Shown here: in pieces, positions 16,646 to 25,032 of the stretch
Layout of the letters: every line of letters begins with the position of its first letter
How positions within the stretch are numbered: position 1 is the first letter of the stretch
DNA from: Actinacidiphila acidipaludis
GTDB lineage: Bacteria > Actinomycetota > Actinomycetes > Streptomycetales > Streptomycetaceae
Assembly (NCBI RefSeq): GCF_019890725.1
Contig: NZ_JAINZZ010000001.1
Coordinates: 186,001 to 250,000 of the forward strand
Reading direction: 5' to 3'
DNA length: 64,000 bases
The notes under the pieces: generated by a model
Told to the model about the DNA's origin: nothing
Seen by the model: only the letters and a program-made list of their open reading frames with translations
Database searches by the model: none
Translations under genes and position numbers: made by a program

Positions 16646-16864
16646 ATGGCAGACGTCAAGGATCTCTCCGCCCATGAACCGGCCTTCGACCGCATCAGGG
16701 AGGTGCGTGACCAGGCCATCCACCACGCCCGCCTGGCCCAGCAGTTCGCCGCCGAACGGCGTGAGTTGATGCAGGACCTCATCGACCAGGGGGTGACGCG
16801 GGCCGACATCGCGCGCGAGCTCGGCGTGACGCGGCAGGCCATTCAGAAGATGCTGGCCTGCTGA
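16646..16864 (+). CDS. Small helix-turn-helix DNA-binding protein
   Basis: 72 residues. The C-terminal third, MQDLIDQGVTRADIARELGVTRQAIQKML, is a sigma-70 region 4/HTH_23-type helix-turn-helix. The N-terminus (AFDRIREVRDQAIHHARLAQQFAAERREL) is a long amphipathic helix suited to dimerisation. GGAGG precedes ATG 16646 closely. A large inverted repeat directly upstream is probably its operator. Small stand-alone HTH proteins like this are frequent in Streptomyces; the regulated genes beyond itself are unknown, with the divergent M48 operon a candidate. Confidence 0.8.
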   Translation: MADVKDLSAHEPAFDRIREVRDQAIHHARLAQQFAAERRELMQDLIDQGVTRADIARELGVTRQAIQKMLAC

Positions 16865-16892
16865 TCCCGCCGACGGCGCCGGCCCCCCTCCG

Positions 16893-17400
16893 TCACGGCT
16901 GAGCGGCGGCCACCTTGAGGCCGAAGGCGATCAGGGCGGTGCCGGTGACGCGGTCCATGGCCCGGCGCACAACGGGCTTCTGGAAGAAGGCGCGGGCCTG
17001 GCAGACTGGTGTAGAAGACGGCGATCTTGGGGTTGAAGACGTTGTTGACCAGCCCGGTCCGCCAAGGATTGCCGGCAGGGACGTCCGGGTGGGCGTCCGG
17101 GGCCTGCGCCCGCGCCTGCCGGCTGTTCAGCAGCGCGTGGACGCCGAGGAAGAACAGGTAGGCGGCTCCCGCCAGCTTGACCACGGTGTACGCCGCGGCG
17201 GATGCGGCCAGGACCGCGGCGAGACCCACGATCGTCAGAACACCCCAGACGAGCAGGCCCACGGTGATGCCGCCGACCGTTCGCAGACCGTCCTGCCAAC
17301 CGGAGGACACAGCCCGCCTGGTCACGACGGCCATGTCCGGCCCGGGCACCATGGGCAGCACCGCGAGCACGCCGGCCGCGGCGAGGAACCGAAGGAGCAC
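16893..17400 (-). pseudogene. LysE-family exporter with internal deletion
   Basis: The GTG start at 17400 opens a normal LysE/RhtB amino-acid exporter: LPMVPGPDMAVVTRRAV, then helices up to LVNNVFNPKIAVFYTS. At about 17010 the sequence jumps, in another frame, to the family's C-terminus: ARAFFQKPVVRRAMDRV, then TGTALIAFGLKVAAAQP, ending at the TGA 16893-16895. About 50-60 residues, covering two membrane helices, are missing, so the product would be frameshifted and truncated. Reading on from the 5' part gives a nonsense tail. The flanks are otherwise intact, so a single deletion explains it. A sequencing error alone cannot replace the missing segment. Confidence 0.8.
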
Positions 17401-17550
17401 GCCTCAGTCTCGCACCGGGACGGTCCCGGACGACAGCCCGCACAGGGCATCGGGCCTGGCGCCCCGCCCACTCTGATTCCCGCGCGTCGAGTCGAGGCCC
17501 ACAGCCTTCTCTGGCCCTACTGTCGAACCCGTTGCAGAGGAGGACTGCTG

Positions 17551-18123
17551 ATGCGCAGCGTGATCTGTTCCATGGGCGTTTCGCTCGACGGCTACATCGT
17601 GGGGCCGGACGGCGACTTCGGGTGGACGGCGCCCGACGAGGAGCTCTTTCGCTTCATCTCCGAGGAGACACGGCAGATCGGGGTTCAGCTGATGGGGCGG
17701 CGGCTGTACGAGACGATGCTGTATTGGGAGACCGCCGACCAGGATCCCTCGCTCAGCGACGCGATGCTCGAGTGGGCCGCCTTCTGGAAGCAGCTCCCGA
17801 AAGTGGTGTTCTCCACGACGCTGTCCGCGGTGGAAGGTCACGCGCGCCTGGCCACCGGCAGTCTGGCCGAGGAGATCGGGCGGTTGCGGGACGAGCCGGG
17901 CGACGGGGAGATCGCGATCGGCGGCGCCACGCTCGCCGCCGAAGCAGCCGCGCTGGATCTCATCGACGAGTACCGGGCGAGAGTCCACCCCGTGCTGGTC
18001 GGGGGTGGCATCCCCTTCTTCCCCCGGCACGAGCGCCGCGTGGATCTGGATCTCGTCGAGAACCGCAGCTTGAGCTCGAACGTCGTCTATCTCCGCTACC
18101 GCGTGGTGCACAACGAAGGCTGA
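17551..18123 (+). CDS. Dihydrofolate reductase/RibD-C-like reductase
   Basis: 190 residues of the RibD C-terminal/DHFR superfamily. It opens SVICSMGVSLDGYIVGPDGDFGW, typical of the stand-alone actinobacterial group, then MGRRLYETM, KVVFSTTL and IAIGGATLAAEA for NADPH and substrate binding, and HPVLVGGGIPFF. The reaction is NADPH-dependent reduction, but the substrate of these small paralogues is usually unknown. AGAGGAGG sits 8 bases before ATG 17551. It is convergent with the STAS gene. Confidence 0.85.
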   Translation: MRSVICSMGVSLDGYIVGPDGDFGWTAPDEELFRFISEETRQIGVQLMGRRLYETMLYWETADQDPSLSDAMLEWAAFWKQLPKVVFSTTLSAVEGHARLATGSLAEEIGRLRDEPGDGEIAIGGATLAAEAAALDLIDEYRARVHPVLVGGGIPFFPRHERRVDLDLVENRSLSSNVVYLRYRVVHNEG

Positions 18124-18166
18124 GGCGTGGGACCGGCTCCGGTCAGCCGGGCGCATCTTCGCCAGA

Positions 18167-18625
18167 TCAGGCGAACAGGGCCTCGCAGCCGCTCAGTTCG
18201 AACATCCGCCGGACGGCGGGCGATATCCGGGTGACCTTCATCGGGATGCGGGACGTGACGGCCTCCTGCCGCACCCGAAGCAGCGCGTTCAGGCCCGAGC
18301 AATCGAGGAATCCAACCCCGGCCAGGTCGACCTCGAGGCCGTCCCGCGCATCCGCCATGGAGCGGAGCAGGATCCGTTCCATCAGAGGAGCGCAGCCGAG
18401 GTCGATTTCACCGACCACGGCGGCCAGGGCGCGACCGCCGGTCTCGGTCAGACGCACTTCCAGCCGGGAGTGCAGGTCCTTGACCGAGCAGCCCTGCGAC
18501 ACAGATGTCGGCGGAGCAGAGACTCGCGAGGCGGGGGTGAGGGATGCCGCCGCCCCGGACGGACACAACGCAGCGGTGAGCTCTGCGGGGGCGCCTTGGG
18601 ATGGGAAGCACTCGATGCCGATCAT
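18167..18625 (-). CDS. STAS-domain anti-anti-sigma factor
   Basis: The C-terminal ~100 residues are a STAS domain of the SpoIIAA/RsbV type: LEVRLTETGGRALAAVVGEIDL, then VDLAGVGFLDCSGLNALLRVR, where the serine in DCSG is the conserved phosphorylation site. Such proteins bind anti-sigma kinases and free a sigma factor. The first ~50 residues (MIGIECFPSQGAPAEL...) are low-complexity. I chose ATG 18625 (AAAGGGA 6 bases upstream); a GTG at 18706 would add 27 residues. It is divergent from a winged-helix gene. No cognate kinase or sigma gene lies in the window. Confidence 0.75.
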   Translation of the reverse strand: MIGIECFPSQGAPAELTAALCPSGAAASLTPASRVSAPPTSVSQGCSVKDLHSRLEVRLTETGGRALAAVVGEIDLGCAPLMERILLRSMADARDGLEVDLAGVGFLDCSGLNALLRVRQEAVTSRIPMKVTRISPAVRRMFELSGCEALFA

Positions 18626-18732
18626 CACACCATCCCTTTCAGGCGCAGGCAGTTGCTCAGGTCCGTCCAGCATGGGCGCACCGGCGGCACACGTCAACAA
18701 ATACACGAAAACAAATTCGCGTACAGGCTGAC

Positions 18733-18749
18733 GTGAATCATTCGTTCAC
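18733..18749. promoter_or_regulatory. Small inverted repeat before winged-helix gene
   Basis: GTGAA-N7-TTCAC lies 6 bases upstream of ATG 18756 in the AT-richer divergent region with the STAS gene. It could be an autoregulatory operator; short arms make this weak. Confidence 0.3.
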
Positions 18750-18755
18750 CGTACG

Positions 18756-19106
18756 ATGTCGACCATGGACGACGCCTTGCATCCGCGGCCGGGATGGACA
18801 TTCCTCACCAACCATGCGCGCGTGCTGGCCACCATCGCCCGCGACCCGGGCGTCCGCGTTCGTGACATCGCCGCGCGATGCCTGCTCACGGAACGCGCCG
18901 TGCAGAAGATCATCTCCGACCTGGAGACTGACGGCTATCTGATGCACACGCGCAACGGCCGCACCAACCATTACGAGATCCCTGAGGGCACCGTCCTGCG
19001 TCACCCCGCCGATGCCGGGCCGACTGTCGCCGACCTGCTGGCCACCCTCCTGGCCGTCCATGACAGCGGAACGGCGGCCCAGCAGAACGTTCAGCACGAG
19101 CGCTGA
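18756..19106 (+). CDS. Winged-helix MarR/ArsR-like regulator
   Basis: 116 residues with a single winged-helix domain: TFLTNHARVLATIARDPGVRVRDIAARCLLTERAVQKIISDL, then the wing DGYLMHTRNGRTNHYEI. It matches the small HTH proteins often annotated as MarR- or LexA-like in Streptomyces. No sensing cysteines or metal ligands are obvious. ATG 18756 (MSTMDD) is used; a second ATG is at codon 4. It is divergent from the STAS gene, which is a plausible target. Confidence 0.8.
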   Translation: MSTMDDALHPRPGWTFLTNHARVLATIARDPGVRVRDIAARCLLTERAVQKIISDLETDGYLMHTRNGRTNHYEIPEGTVLRHPADAGPTVADLLATLLAVHDSGTAAQQNVQHER

Positions 19107-19167
19107 ATCAGGCGGGAGGGGCACCCAAGGCCGGGGAGCCGGAGGGGGCCCGGCGTACGGTACGCGT

Positions 19168-20142
19168 ATGACGTTCGCCGGGCTCCCCGTGACCATCGTG
19201 CGGGCGTGCCTGCGGGAGAGTCTGCGGGACGGCCTGCCTGGGGAAAGGGGCGGCAGTCCCACCGCCGTGCTGGACGAGTCCGGGATGAGCGATGCCGAGC
19301 GCCGCCGCGTGCCCGAGGCGATGGGCACCTCGCACGCCGTCTTCCTGGCCGGGCACGCCCGTGGCCCCGGCGGCCGGACCACGGCATCCCTGCGCTTCTT
19401 CACCCGGGAGGGCGAACTCCCCGCGTGCGGCCACGGCACGGTCGCCGCACTCGCCGTCCTCGCCGCCCGAAACGCGCCCGCCCACCCGGTTGGCTCCGGC
19501 AGCCCCGGGGGCCACCCGCACTTCCGGGCCGAACTGCGCACCCGGGGGCGGACGTTCACCGGCTGGTGCGCCCGGAAGGACGGTGGCCTGTTCGACGCCG
19601 CCTTCGACCCCGGCCCGGTGGATCTCAGGGAACCCACCCGGGAGGAGCGGGAGTCGGTGCCGGCAGCGCTTGGCCTCGACGCGGACGCGCCGGAGCCCGG
19701 GCTGCGCGTCGCCACGGTCGGCCGGCCCCGGCTGCTCGTCCCCGTCGTGTCCCGGTCCGCCCTGGCCGCCCTCACCCCGGACCTGGACCGCCTCCGCGCG
19801 GCCTGCGACCGGTTCGGCCTGCTCGGCGCCTATGCGCACTCGGTACCGGAGGCGGACGGCCGCTGCGCCGCCCGCATGTTCGCGCCGTCGATCGGCGTTC
19901 CCGAGGACATCGCCAACGCCAACAGCACGGCCTGCCTGGCCGCTCATCTCGCCGAGCGCGGTCTCAGCCGGATCGCCGTGGACATGGGCGACTCCCTGGG
20001 CAGCCCGGCCACGATCACCGCGACCCTCGCGTCCGGTGCCGGCGCCGCCGCATCGACCACCCTTGCCCGGCCCGTCGTGCATGTCGGCGGCACGGCCGAG
20101 ATCACCGGCAGCGTGTCCCCGGTCGTCAGCCGACCTCCCTGA
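19168..20142 (+). CDS. PhzF-family isomerase-like protein
   Basis: A 324-residue member of the PhzF/DapF-like fold. GELPACGHGTVAALAVLAA matches the N-terminal PhzF signature, and RMFAPSIGVPEDIANANSTACLAAHLA is the C-terminal counterpart, giving the two-lobed enzyme. PhzF in phenazine synthesis isomerises an acid intermediate, but most family members have unknown substrates and no phenazine genes are nearby. The gene's 3' end overlaps the convergent gene by 17 bases. Confidence 0.8.
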   Translation: MTFAGLPVTIVRACLRESLRDGLPGERGGSPTAVLDESGMSDAERRRVPEAMGTSHAVFLAGHARGPGGRTTASLRFFTREGELPACGHGTVAALAVLAARNAPAHPVGSGSPGGHPHFRAELRTRGRTFTGWCARKDGGLFDAAFDPGPVDLREPTREERESVPAALGLDADAPEPGLRVATVGRPRLLVPVVSRSALAALTPDLDRLRAACDRFGLLGAYAHSVPEADGRCAARMFAPSIGVPEDIANANSTACLAAHLAERGLSRIAVDMGDSLGSPATITATLASGAGAAASTTLARPVVHVGGTAEITGSVSPVVSRPP

Positions 20143-21652
20143 GTCTCGCAGCGGTCTGCTCGGCCAGCTCGTGGACGCGCTGCGCGGCGTTCTCCGCGAG
20201 CTCGCCGTAGACCGCGTCGGCGGCCGCGAGGAGCACGCGGGCCTGGTCCGGGAGGCCCGCGTCCGCCAGAGCGAGGGCGAGCCGGTAGTGCTCCTCGGCG
20301 ATGAAGCAGCCGAGGTTGACCTGCCGCCAGGATCGCAGCGAGTCGTCGCCCGGGGTGGCCAGGGCGTCGCGCACGGCGGCCAGGCTGTCCGCCGCCTGGG
20401 GCAGGTGGCCCGCCTCCCGCTCCAGGCGGGCCAGGGTCTTCCTGGCAGAGACCCGGTCCCATGCGCTCTCCTGCAGCGCGGCGCACAGGCGCTGGGCGCG
20501 CAGCGCCTGGGGAAGATCGCCGAGTTCCTCGAAGTCCCGGACGAGACCGCTCATCGGTCCCGTGGTCAGGGTGCCGGGCGCCCCGGGGTGGCGGAGTCTG
20601 CTCTGGTCCAGGAAGAGATCGTCGAGTTCGCGGATCAGGGTCACTCGCGCGAGGTTCGTCATCCCCTGGTCCCGCGCCAGGTCGGTCCAAAGCCAGAGCG
20701 GCTCGTCCGCCGGGTCCGTCCCGAACAGCGACTCGTCGAGCTCCCGCGCCCACCGGCGCAACTCGTCGGAGCTCGCGCCCGGTTCCGGTATGCCGCCCAG
20801 GCCGCACGCCGTGTCGAAGTCCGTCTCCCGGACCTCGAGGAGCAGCGGCAGATCTTCCGCGTTCCCGCGGAGCCCCACCAGCACGGCGGCGAGCCGCAGT
20901 TCGTCCGACATCGACGACCGCGCCTCGTGCCGCAGCAGGTGACGCAGCACTTCGAGATCGCCTTCGGCCCGGTCGAACTGCGCGGCCCGCAGGGTGACCC
21001 GGCGCCGCACCGGGTCTTCCGCGACGTCGCGCCAGGCCGTGCGGTCGCCCTGCCGCAGCCGGACGAGATCGGCTCGGCCCGCGGCGAGCACGGGCTCCCA
21101 CAGCGGGGGGCCGGCCGGGCCTATCGCGTCGTAGGCGCAGCCCTCCTCCGCGTTGAGCAGCACGAAGTCCGGTTCGGTGCGCAGCAGCGCGGCATGCAGT
21201 CTGCCCACGAGCTCGGCCGGGGAGCGGTTCGGGAGGCCCAGCGCCGCACGGAGCTCGGCCCGCTCCTCGTCGATTCCGTAGTGCTCACGGATCCCTTCCT
21301 CGGTCTCCGCGACGCACGCGAGGATCTTCTCCTCGCCGTCCTCCGGCGACAGACGCGTGTAGTCGTGCCAGCCGGGCAGGCCGATGACGATCTCCAGGGC
21401 CTCGTCGACACCGGAACCGATGATCCCGGCGCCTCCCTCCGAGTCGGCGTAGAGCACCGAGCCGTCCGCGCACACGAAGTAGGTGCCGCCGGTGTCGTCC
21501 CCGGCTATCACCTCCAGCGGTCCGCCCGAGGCGAGGCGGACCTCCTCGACGTGGCCGTGGTCGGCGCGGTCCAGGTCGAAGTCGAAGGGGAAAGCGGCCA
21601 GTTCGGCCAGGCGGCGGTCCTGCCGCAGCAGCCGGAGCGCGTGATCGGTCAT
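20126..21652 (-). CDS. Hypothetical SUKH-like/helical-repeat protein
   Basis: A 508-residue cytoplasmic protein with no signal or membrane segment. The N-terminal ~130 residues (DLDRADHGHVEEVRLASG, then GGTYFVCADGSVLYADSEGGAG and LEIVIGLPGWHDY) look like a SUKH/Smi1-like module, though I cannot prove it. The remainder is a helical array rich in leucine and alanine (LRAAQFDRAEGDLEVLRHLL; YRLALALADAGLPDQARVLL), TPR/HEAT-like. The start ATG 21652 is the first in a clean frame; longer upstream readings are compositionally different. Its last 17 bases overlap the end of the convergent PhzF gene. Confidence 0.65.
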   Translation of the reverse strand: MTDHALRLLRQDRRLAELAAFPFDFDLDRADHGHVEEVRLASGGPLEVIAGDDTGGTYFVCADGSVLYADSEGGAGIIGSGVDEALEIVIGLPGWHDYTRLSPEDGEEKILACVAETEEGIREHYGIDEERAELRAALGLPNRSPAELVGRLHAALLRTEPDFVLLNAEEGCAYDAIGPAGPPLWEPVLAAGRADLVRLRQGDRTAWRDVAEDPVRRRVTLRAAQFDRAEGDLEVLRHLLRHEARSSMSDELRLAAVLVGLRGNAEDLPLLLEVRETDFDTACGLGGIPEPGASSDELRRWARELDESLFGTDPADEPLWLWTDLARDQGMTNLARVTLIRELDDLFLDQSRLRHPGAPGTLTTGPMSGLVRDFEELGDLPQALRAQRLCAALQESAWDRVSARKTLARLEREAGHLPQAADSLAAVRDALATPGDDSLRSWRQVNLGCFIAEEHYRLALALADAGLPDQARVLLAAADAVYGELAENAAQRVHELAEQTAARLREVG

Positions 21653-21756
21653 GTCACAGAACGTAACAGCGGGCTCTGACAACGGAGGTGCGGCCGCGCA
21701 GAGGCGGCGGCCGACGGAAGCGGGCTTGACGGGCGCGGACAGTTCCTGGTGGTGCG

Positions 21757-22347
21757 TCAGGGCTCCGGGTCGTCCTGGACGCGGGCGTGGAGGTGTTCGT
21801 CGTGCCAGCCGTCGGCGTGGAGGAGCGCGCTGCGCATCGTGCCTTCCAGGGGGAAGCCGGCTCTGGTGGCGACGTGGCAGGAGGCGGTGTTGGCCACGGA
21901 GTGCGTGATCCGCAGACGGTGCAGCCCGAGCCATGCGAAGGCCCACCGGCTGACGGCGCGTGTGGCGGTGACCATGACGCCGTGTCCCCGGCCGGCGGGC
22001 AGCAGCCAGTAGACGAACTCGCCGCTGCCCCCGCGCAGGTCGAGGTCGGCGAGACCGATCAGCCCCAGGGGCACGTCGTCACCGGTGGGAGCGATCGCCC
22101 AGACGGCAGCCTCCTCGGTGTGCCACCGCCGCTCCCAGCGCGCGATCTTCTCCCGGGCCGCGTCGATGTCCACCTGGCCGGGGCGGTTCCAGTGCTGGAT
22201 GTCCGGGTCGAGACACGACCGCACCAGGACGTGCGCGTCGCTCTCCCGCCAGGGTCGCAGCCGTATGTCGTCGGGGAGTTCCAGGGCGGTCTGCCGTGCC
22301 CGCGCCATCCGGCCGGGGAGCACGACGGGCGCTGTCGGATCGATCAC
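21757..22347 (-). CDS. GNAT acetyltransferase (RimJ/RimL-like)
   Basis: 196 residues in the RimJ/RimL class: IRLRPWRESDAHVLVRSCLDPD opens the fold, GLIGLADLDLRGGSGEFVYWLLPAGRGHGVMVTATRAV gives the central strands and acetyl-CoA loop, and RITHSVANTASCHVATRAGFPLEGTMR is the classic N/S-x-x-S-x-x-V-x-x-K/R-x-GF pattern. It acetylates a protein N-terminus or small amine; the substrate is not predictable. GTG 22347 follows GGAG at 4 bases. It starts 8 bases after the end of the upstream YcxB-like gene. Confidence 0.8.
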   Translation of the reverse strand: MIDPTAPVVLPGRMARARQTALELPDDIRLRPWRESDAHVLVRSCLDPDIQHWNRPGQVDIDAAREKIARWERRWHTEEAAVWAIAPTGDDVPLGLIGLADLDLRGGSGEFVYWLLPAGRGHGVMVTATRAVSRWAFAWLGLHRLRITHSVANTASCHVATRAGFPLEGTMRSALLHADGWHDEHLHARVQDDPEP

Positions 22348-22354
22348 TGCTCCA

Positions 22355-22927
22355 TCATGCCAAGGCGGCACGGTCCGTGGCGGAGTCCGTGGGCGAGACG
22401 CCGGCGAGGTACTCGGTGATGAGAGCGCGGCAGGCCGGGACGAGTTCGGGGTCGGCGAGGCCCCGCTTGGGGACGACGACGGCCGGTTTGCCGGCACGGT
22501 CCACGAGCAGGAACTGCCGGTCGGATTCCTGGAACCCGCCGAAGTGTGTCCAGGCGTAGGTGCGCGACTGCCCCTGCGTGCGGACGGTCACCGCCTCTGG
22601 TCCTATCTCCTGCTCATGCGCCTGCCGGAGTACCGATGAGCGCCGCCAGGTCGCGCGCGCCTTTCGGCGAAGGCCCCAGCGGGTGGAGAGGACAAGCACC
22701 TGTACCGCGTATCGCACGAAGCCCACCGCGAAGAGCACCGCGGGCATCAGGGTGTCCGAGGTCGGCGCGACCGTGCTCCACCAGACCACGCAGCCCAGCA
22801 GGACGAAGAGGGTGATCGCGTTGCGCACGGCCCGGTTTCGGCCCCGCCGCCGTTCGGGAGCACCGGCCAGCAACTCGGTGAGGTCGTCGATCTCCGGTAC
22901 GTACCTCAACCTGAGGGTTTCCTGCAT
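22355..22927 (-). CDS. YcxB-like membrane protein
   Basis: 190 residues: a cytoplasmic N-terminus (MQETLRLRYVPEIDDLTELLAG), two adjacent hydrophobic helices (AITLFVLLGCVVWW and LMPAVLFAVGFVRYAVQVLVL), then a soluble C-terminal domain. QEIGPEAVTVRTQGQSRTYAWTHFGGFQESDRQFLLVD is typical of the YcxB-like C-terminal domain. The function is unknown. It precedes the acetyltransferase gene by 7 bases on the same strand, probably cotranscribed, and is divergent from the gene at 23069. Confidence 0.7.
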   Translation of the reverse strand: MQETLRLRYVPEIDDLTELLAGAPERRRGRNRAVRNAITLFVLLGCVVWWSTVAPTSDTLMPAVLFAVGFVRYAVQVLVLSTRWGLRRKARATWRRSSVLRQAHEQEIGPEAVTVRTQGQSRTYAWTHFGGFQESDRQFLLVDRAGKPAVVVPKRGLADPELVPACRALITEYLAGVSPTDSATDRAALA

Positions 22928-23068
22928 CGTCTCCCCGCCGTCCGCATGTAGGAGCCGCAGCATAGCCGTGGCAGCCGTTCTCGCCGAAGGCGTCGCCGTG
23001 ATCGCGGCACGCCCGGACGGCGTGCCCGCGCCGGACACCCGGACGATCGGTTGGCCTACATTGAGCAC

Positions 23069-23563
23069 ATGTTCGAACGCGTGGTCACCAAAGAGGGCGC
23101 GGCCTTCGAGACATTGGCCTGGAAGGTGCGCAACGAGCTTGCGGCCGCAGGCCTTCCCGTGGTGTGGCCGGGTGCGGATCCCGCTCTGGTCGCCGGCGCC
23201 GAGGTCGACGTCGACTACGGTGCCGACGCGGCAGGCGGGGTGTTCGTGGCCTGGCAGGCCAGCCCCCGCCTGCAGGCCTGTTCGAGCCGGGCGTTCAGGC
23301 TGAAGCAGCTGGACGAGCCGGTCCTGCGGCATTCCCATGCGGTCGGAGCCGCGATGATGCAGGCCATGGCCTCCGTCCTGGCCTCCGCGGGCTACAGCGT
23401 CGAGGACGCCCGCGACGACTACCGGCCCCAGCAACTGCGGGTCCTTGCCGGCCCTCCATCCGGGCGGTCTCGGGTGTGGCAGCTCCGCGACGACGAACTG
23501 GACGCGCCCGGCTGGCGGGAGGCGCCCGCCGACAGCGCCGACCGGGGCACCCCGCCGGAGTGA
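23069..23563 (+). CDS. Conserved actinobacterial hypothetical protein
   Basis: 164 residues, soluble, no signal or membrane helix. It shows mixed alpha/beta pattern (DVDYGADAAGGVFVAWQASPRLQACSS; HAVGAAMMQAMASVLASAGYSVEDA). No catalytic motif or family I can name. Start ATG 23069 (MFERVVTKE) is preceded by TTGAGCAC and lacks a strong ribosome site. It stands alone between divergent and convergent neighbours; the 48-base convergent gap contains the perfect 12-bp palindrome GCAACCGGTTGC at 23573-23584. Confidence 0.6.
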   Translation: MFERVVTKEGAAFETLAWKVRNELAAAGLPVVWPGADPALVAGAEVDVDYGADAAGGVFVAWQASPRLQACSSRAFRLKQLDEPVLRHSHAVGAAMMQAMASVLASAGYSVEDARDDYRPQQLRVLAGPPSGRSRVWQLRDDELDAPGWREAPADSADRGTPPE

Positions 23564-23611
23564 CCTGCGCGGGCAACCGGTTGCGGACCCTGAACGTCCC
23601 GGTGCGGCTGC

Positions 23612-24352
23612 TCACATGTAACGCCCGCCCGTCACCTCGGTGACCGTTCCCGTGACGTACGACGCCAGGTCCGACGCCAGGAAGACGGCCACCGACGCGA
23701 CCTCCGCCGCCTCACCGGCGCGCTGCATCGGGATCTCGGCCAGTTTCGCGTCCCAGATGTGCTCGGGCATGGCTTCGGTCATCGGGGAGCGGATCAGGCC
23801 CGGGGCTATGGCGTTGACCCGCACGCCGTGGTGGGCCATCTCCTTGGCGGCGGCCTTGGTGAGCCCGACGATGCCGGCCTTGGCCGCCGAGTAGTTGGTC
23901 TGGCCGACGAAGCCGACCTTCCCGGAGATGGACGAGAGGTTGACGATCGCGCCGGACCGCTGCCCGCGCATGACCGCGGCGGCCAGCCGGGTCCCGTTCC
24001 AGCAGCCCTTGAGGTGCACCGCGATCACCTGCTCGAACTGCTCCTCGGTCATCGTCCGCATCGTCGCGTCACGGGTGATGCCCGCGTTGTTGACCATCAC
24101 GTCGAGCCTGCCGAACGTGGACACGCAGCGGTCCACGGCGCCCTGGACGTCCGCCGCGACGGTGACGTCGCACGTCACCGTCACAACGCGGTCGCCCGCG
24201 TCGAGGCTGTCGGCGGCGCTGCGGCAGGCGTCCGCGTCGCGGTCGGCGATGACGATCCGCGCGCCCTCGCGCAGAAAGGTCTCGACGGTCGCGAGACCGA
24301 TTCCCTGGGCTCCCCCGGTGACGATCGCGGCGCGGTCTCTCAGCAGATCCAT
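23612..24352 (-). CDS. SDR dehydrogenase of F420 catabolic island (FabG-like)
   Basis: A 246-residue [33 protein letters not shown] with the catalytic Ser, YSAAK, and the end [10 protein letters not shown]. Resemblance to 3-oxoacyl/3-hydroxyacyl-CoA reductases ([11 protein letters not shown] is typical of FabG/PhaB) suggests it handles a beta-hydroxyacyl thioester after the enoyl-CoA hydratase encoded upstream. Its ATG at 24352 lies inside the end of cofC (13-base overlap). It is the last gene of the long minus-strand island. Confidence 0.8.
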   Translation of the reverse strand: MDLLRDRAAIVTGGAQGIGLATVETFLREGARIVIADRDADACRSAADSLDAGDRVVTVTCDVTVAADVQGAVDRCVSTFGRLDVMVNNAGITRDATMRTMTEEQFEQVIAVHLKGCWNGTRLAAAVMRGQRSGAIVNLSSISGKVGFVGQTNYSAAKAGIVGLTKAAAKEMAHHGVRVNAIAPGLIRSPMTEAMPEHIWDAKLAEIPMQRAGEAAEVASVAVFLASDLASYVTGTVTEVTGGRYM

Positions 24353-25032
24353 GGCTGTCCTTCGGGAAGGGTGGGGTGGGTGGCCGGCATGCGCCCGCGG
24401 GCTTCCGGCGGGAGTCCGCCGAGTGCCTCGGCGAGGTTCGGGTGGTTGACGAGCGGTGACACCAGGCGCAGGTGGGCGAGGCGGTCGACGTCGAACCTCA
24501 GGGGTGCGAGGTCGCGCTCGACGAGCTCTACGGCTCCGGACCGGCGATGGGCCGCGCGCGACCCGACGCCGTAAAACGGTCGCAGCTCCTGGCCCGGACG
24601 GGCGGTCAGCAGGGTCGTACCGTGGCCCTCCGCGTCGGCGAGGAACGCCCTGTCGTGGGCCTGCGCGTAGGCGAGGGCCCGGCCGAGGACCGCAGGTTCG
24701 ACGAAGGGAAGGTCCGCGGGAAGGGCGGCCACCGCACATCCGGGACGGCGGGTCCGAGCCGCCCGTTCGCCCTGCCGCAGCGCCTCGTTGAGACCGGAGC
24801 CGGCGGCCAGGACGTGGCGTACGCCGAGGTCGTCGACGGCCTCGACGTCCCGGCGGCGATCGAGCACGACGACGACCTCGGCGACCCCGGAGGCCGCCCG
24901 AGCGGCCGTCACGGTGTCGCGGAGCAGCGCGCGGGCGACGGCCTGCCGGTCCCGCGGGTCCAGCTCCATGCGGCTCTTGGCCTGGCGGAAGTCCTTCTGG
25001 GGGACGACGACCACCCAGTCCCCGCCCGTCAA
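24340..25032 (-). CDS. cofC: Phospho(enol)pyruvate/lactate guanylyltransferase of F420 synthesis
   Basis: 230 residues of the CofC/FbiD family, which activates phosphoenolpyruvate or 2-phospholactate with GTP before coupling to [19 protein letters not shown] is the N-terminal nucleotide-binding motif, [10 protein letters not shown] carries the metal-binding acids, and [15 protein letters not shown] and [14 protein letters not shown] follow. I take the TTG at 25032, which overlaps the stop of fbiC (TTGA) and gives translational coupling; there is no ATG at the right place. Its 3' end overlaps the next SDR gene by 13 bases. A cofC within a catabolic operon is unusual. fbiA/cofD and fbiB/cofE are not in the window. 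Confidence 0.85.
   Translation of the reverse strand: MTGGDWVVVVPQKDFRQAKSRMELDPRDRQAVARALLRDTVTAARAASGVAEVVVVLDRRRDVEAVDDLGVRHVLAAGSGLNEALRQGERAARTRRPGCAVAALPADLPFVEPAVLGRALAYAQAHDRAFLADAEGHGTTLLTARPGQELRPFYGVGSRAAHRRSGAVELVERDLAPLRFDVDRLAHLRLVSPLVNHPNLAEALGGLPPEARGRMPATHPTLPEGQPWIC

Noticed and set aside
19292-21679. A 795-codon plus-strand reading frame
   Set aside because: Covers parts of PhzF in another frame and the complement of the hypothetical protein; no domain is recognisable.
23573-23584. GCAACCGGTTGC palindrome as a terminator
   Set aside because: No loop and no U-tract; it is a 12-bp palindrome between convergent genes but cannot form a normal hairpin.
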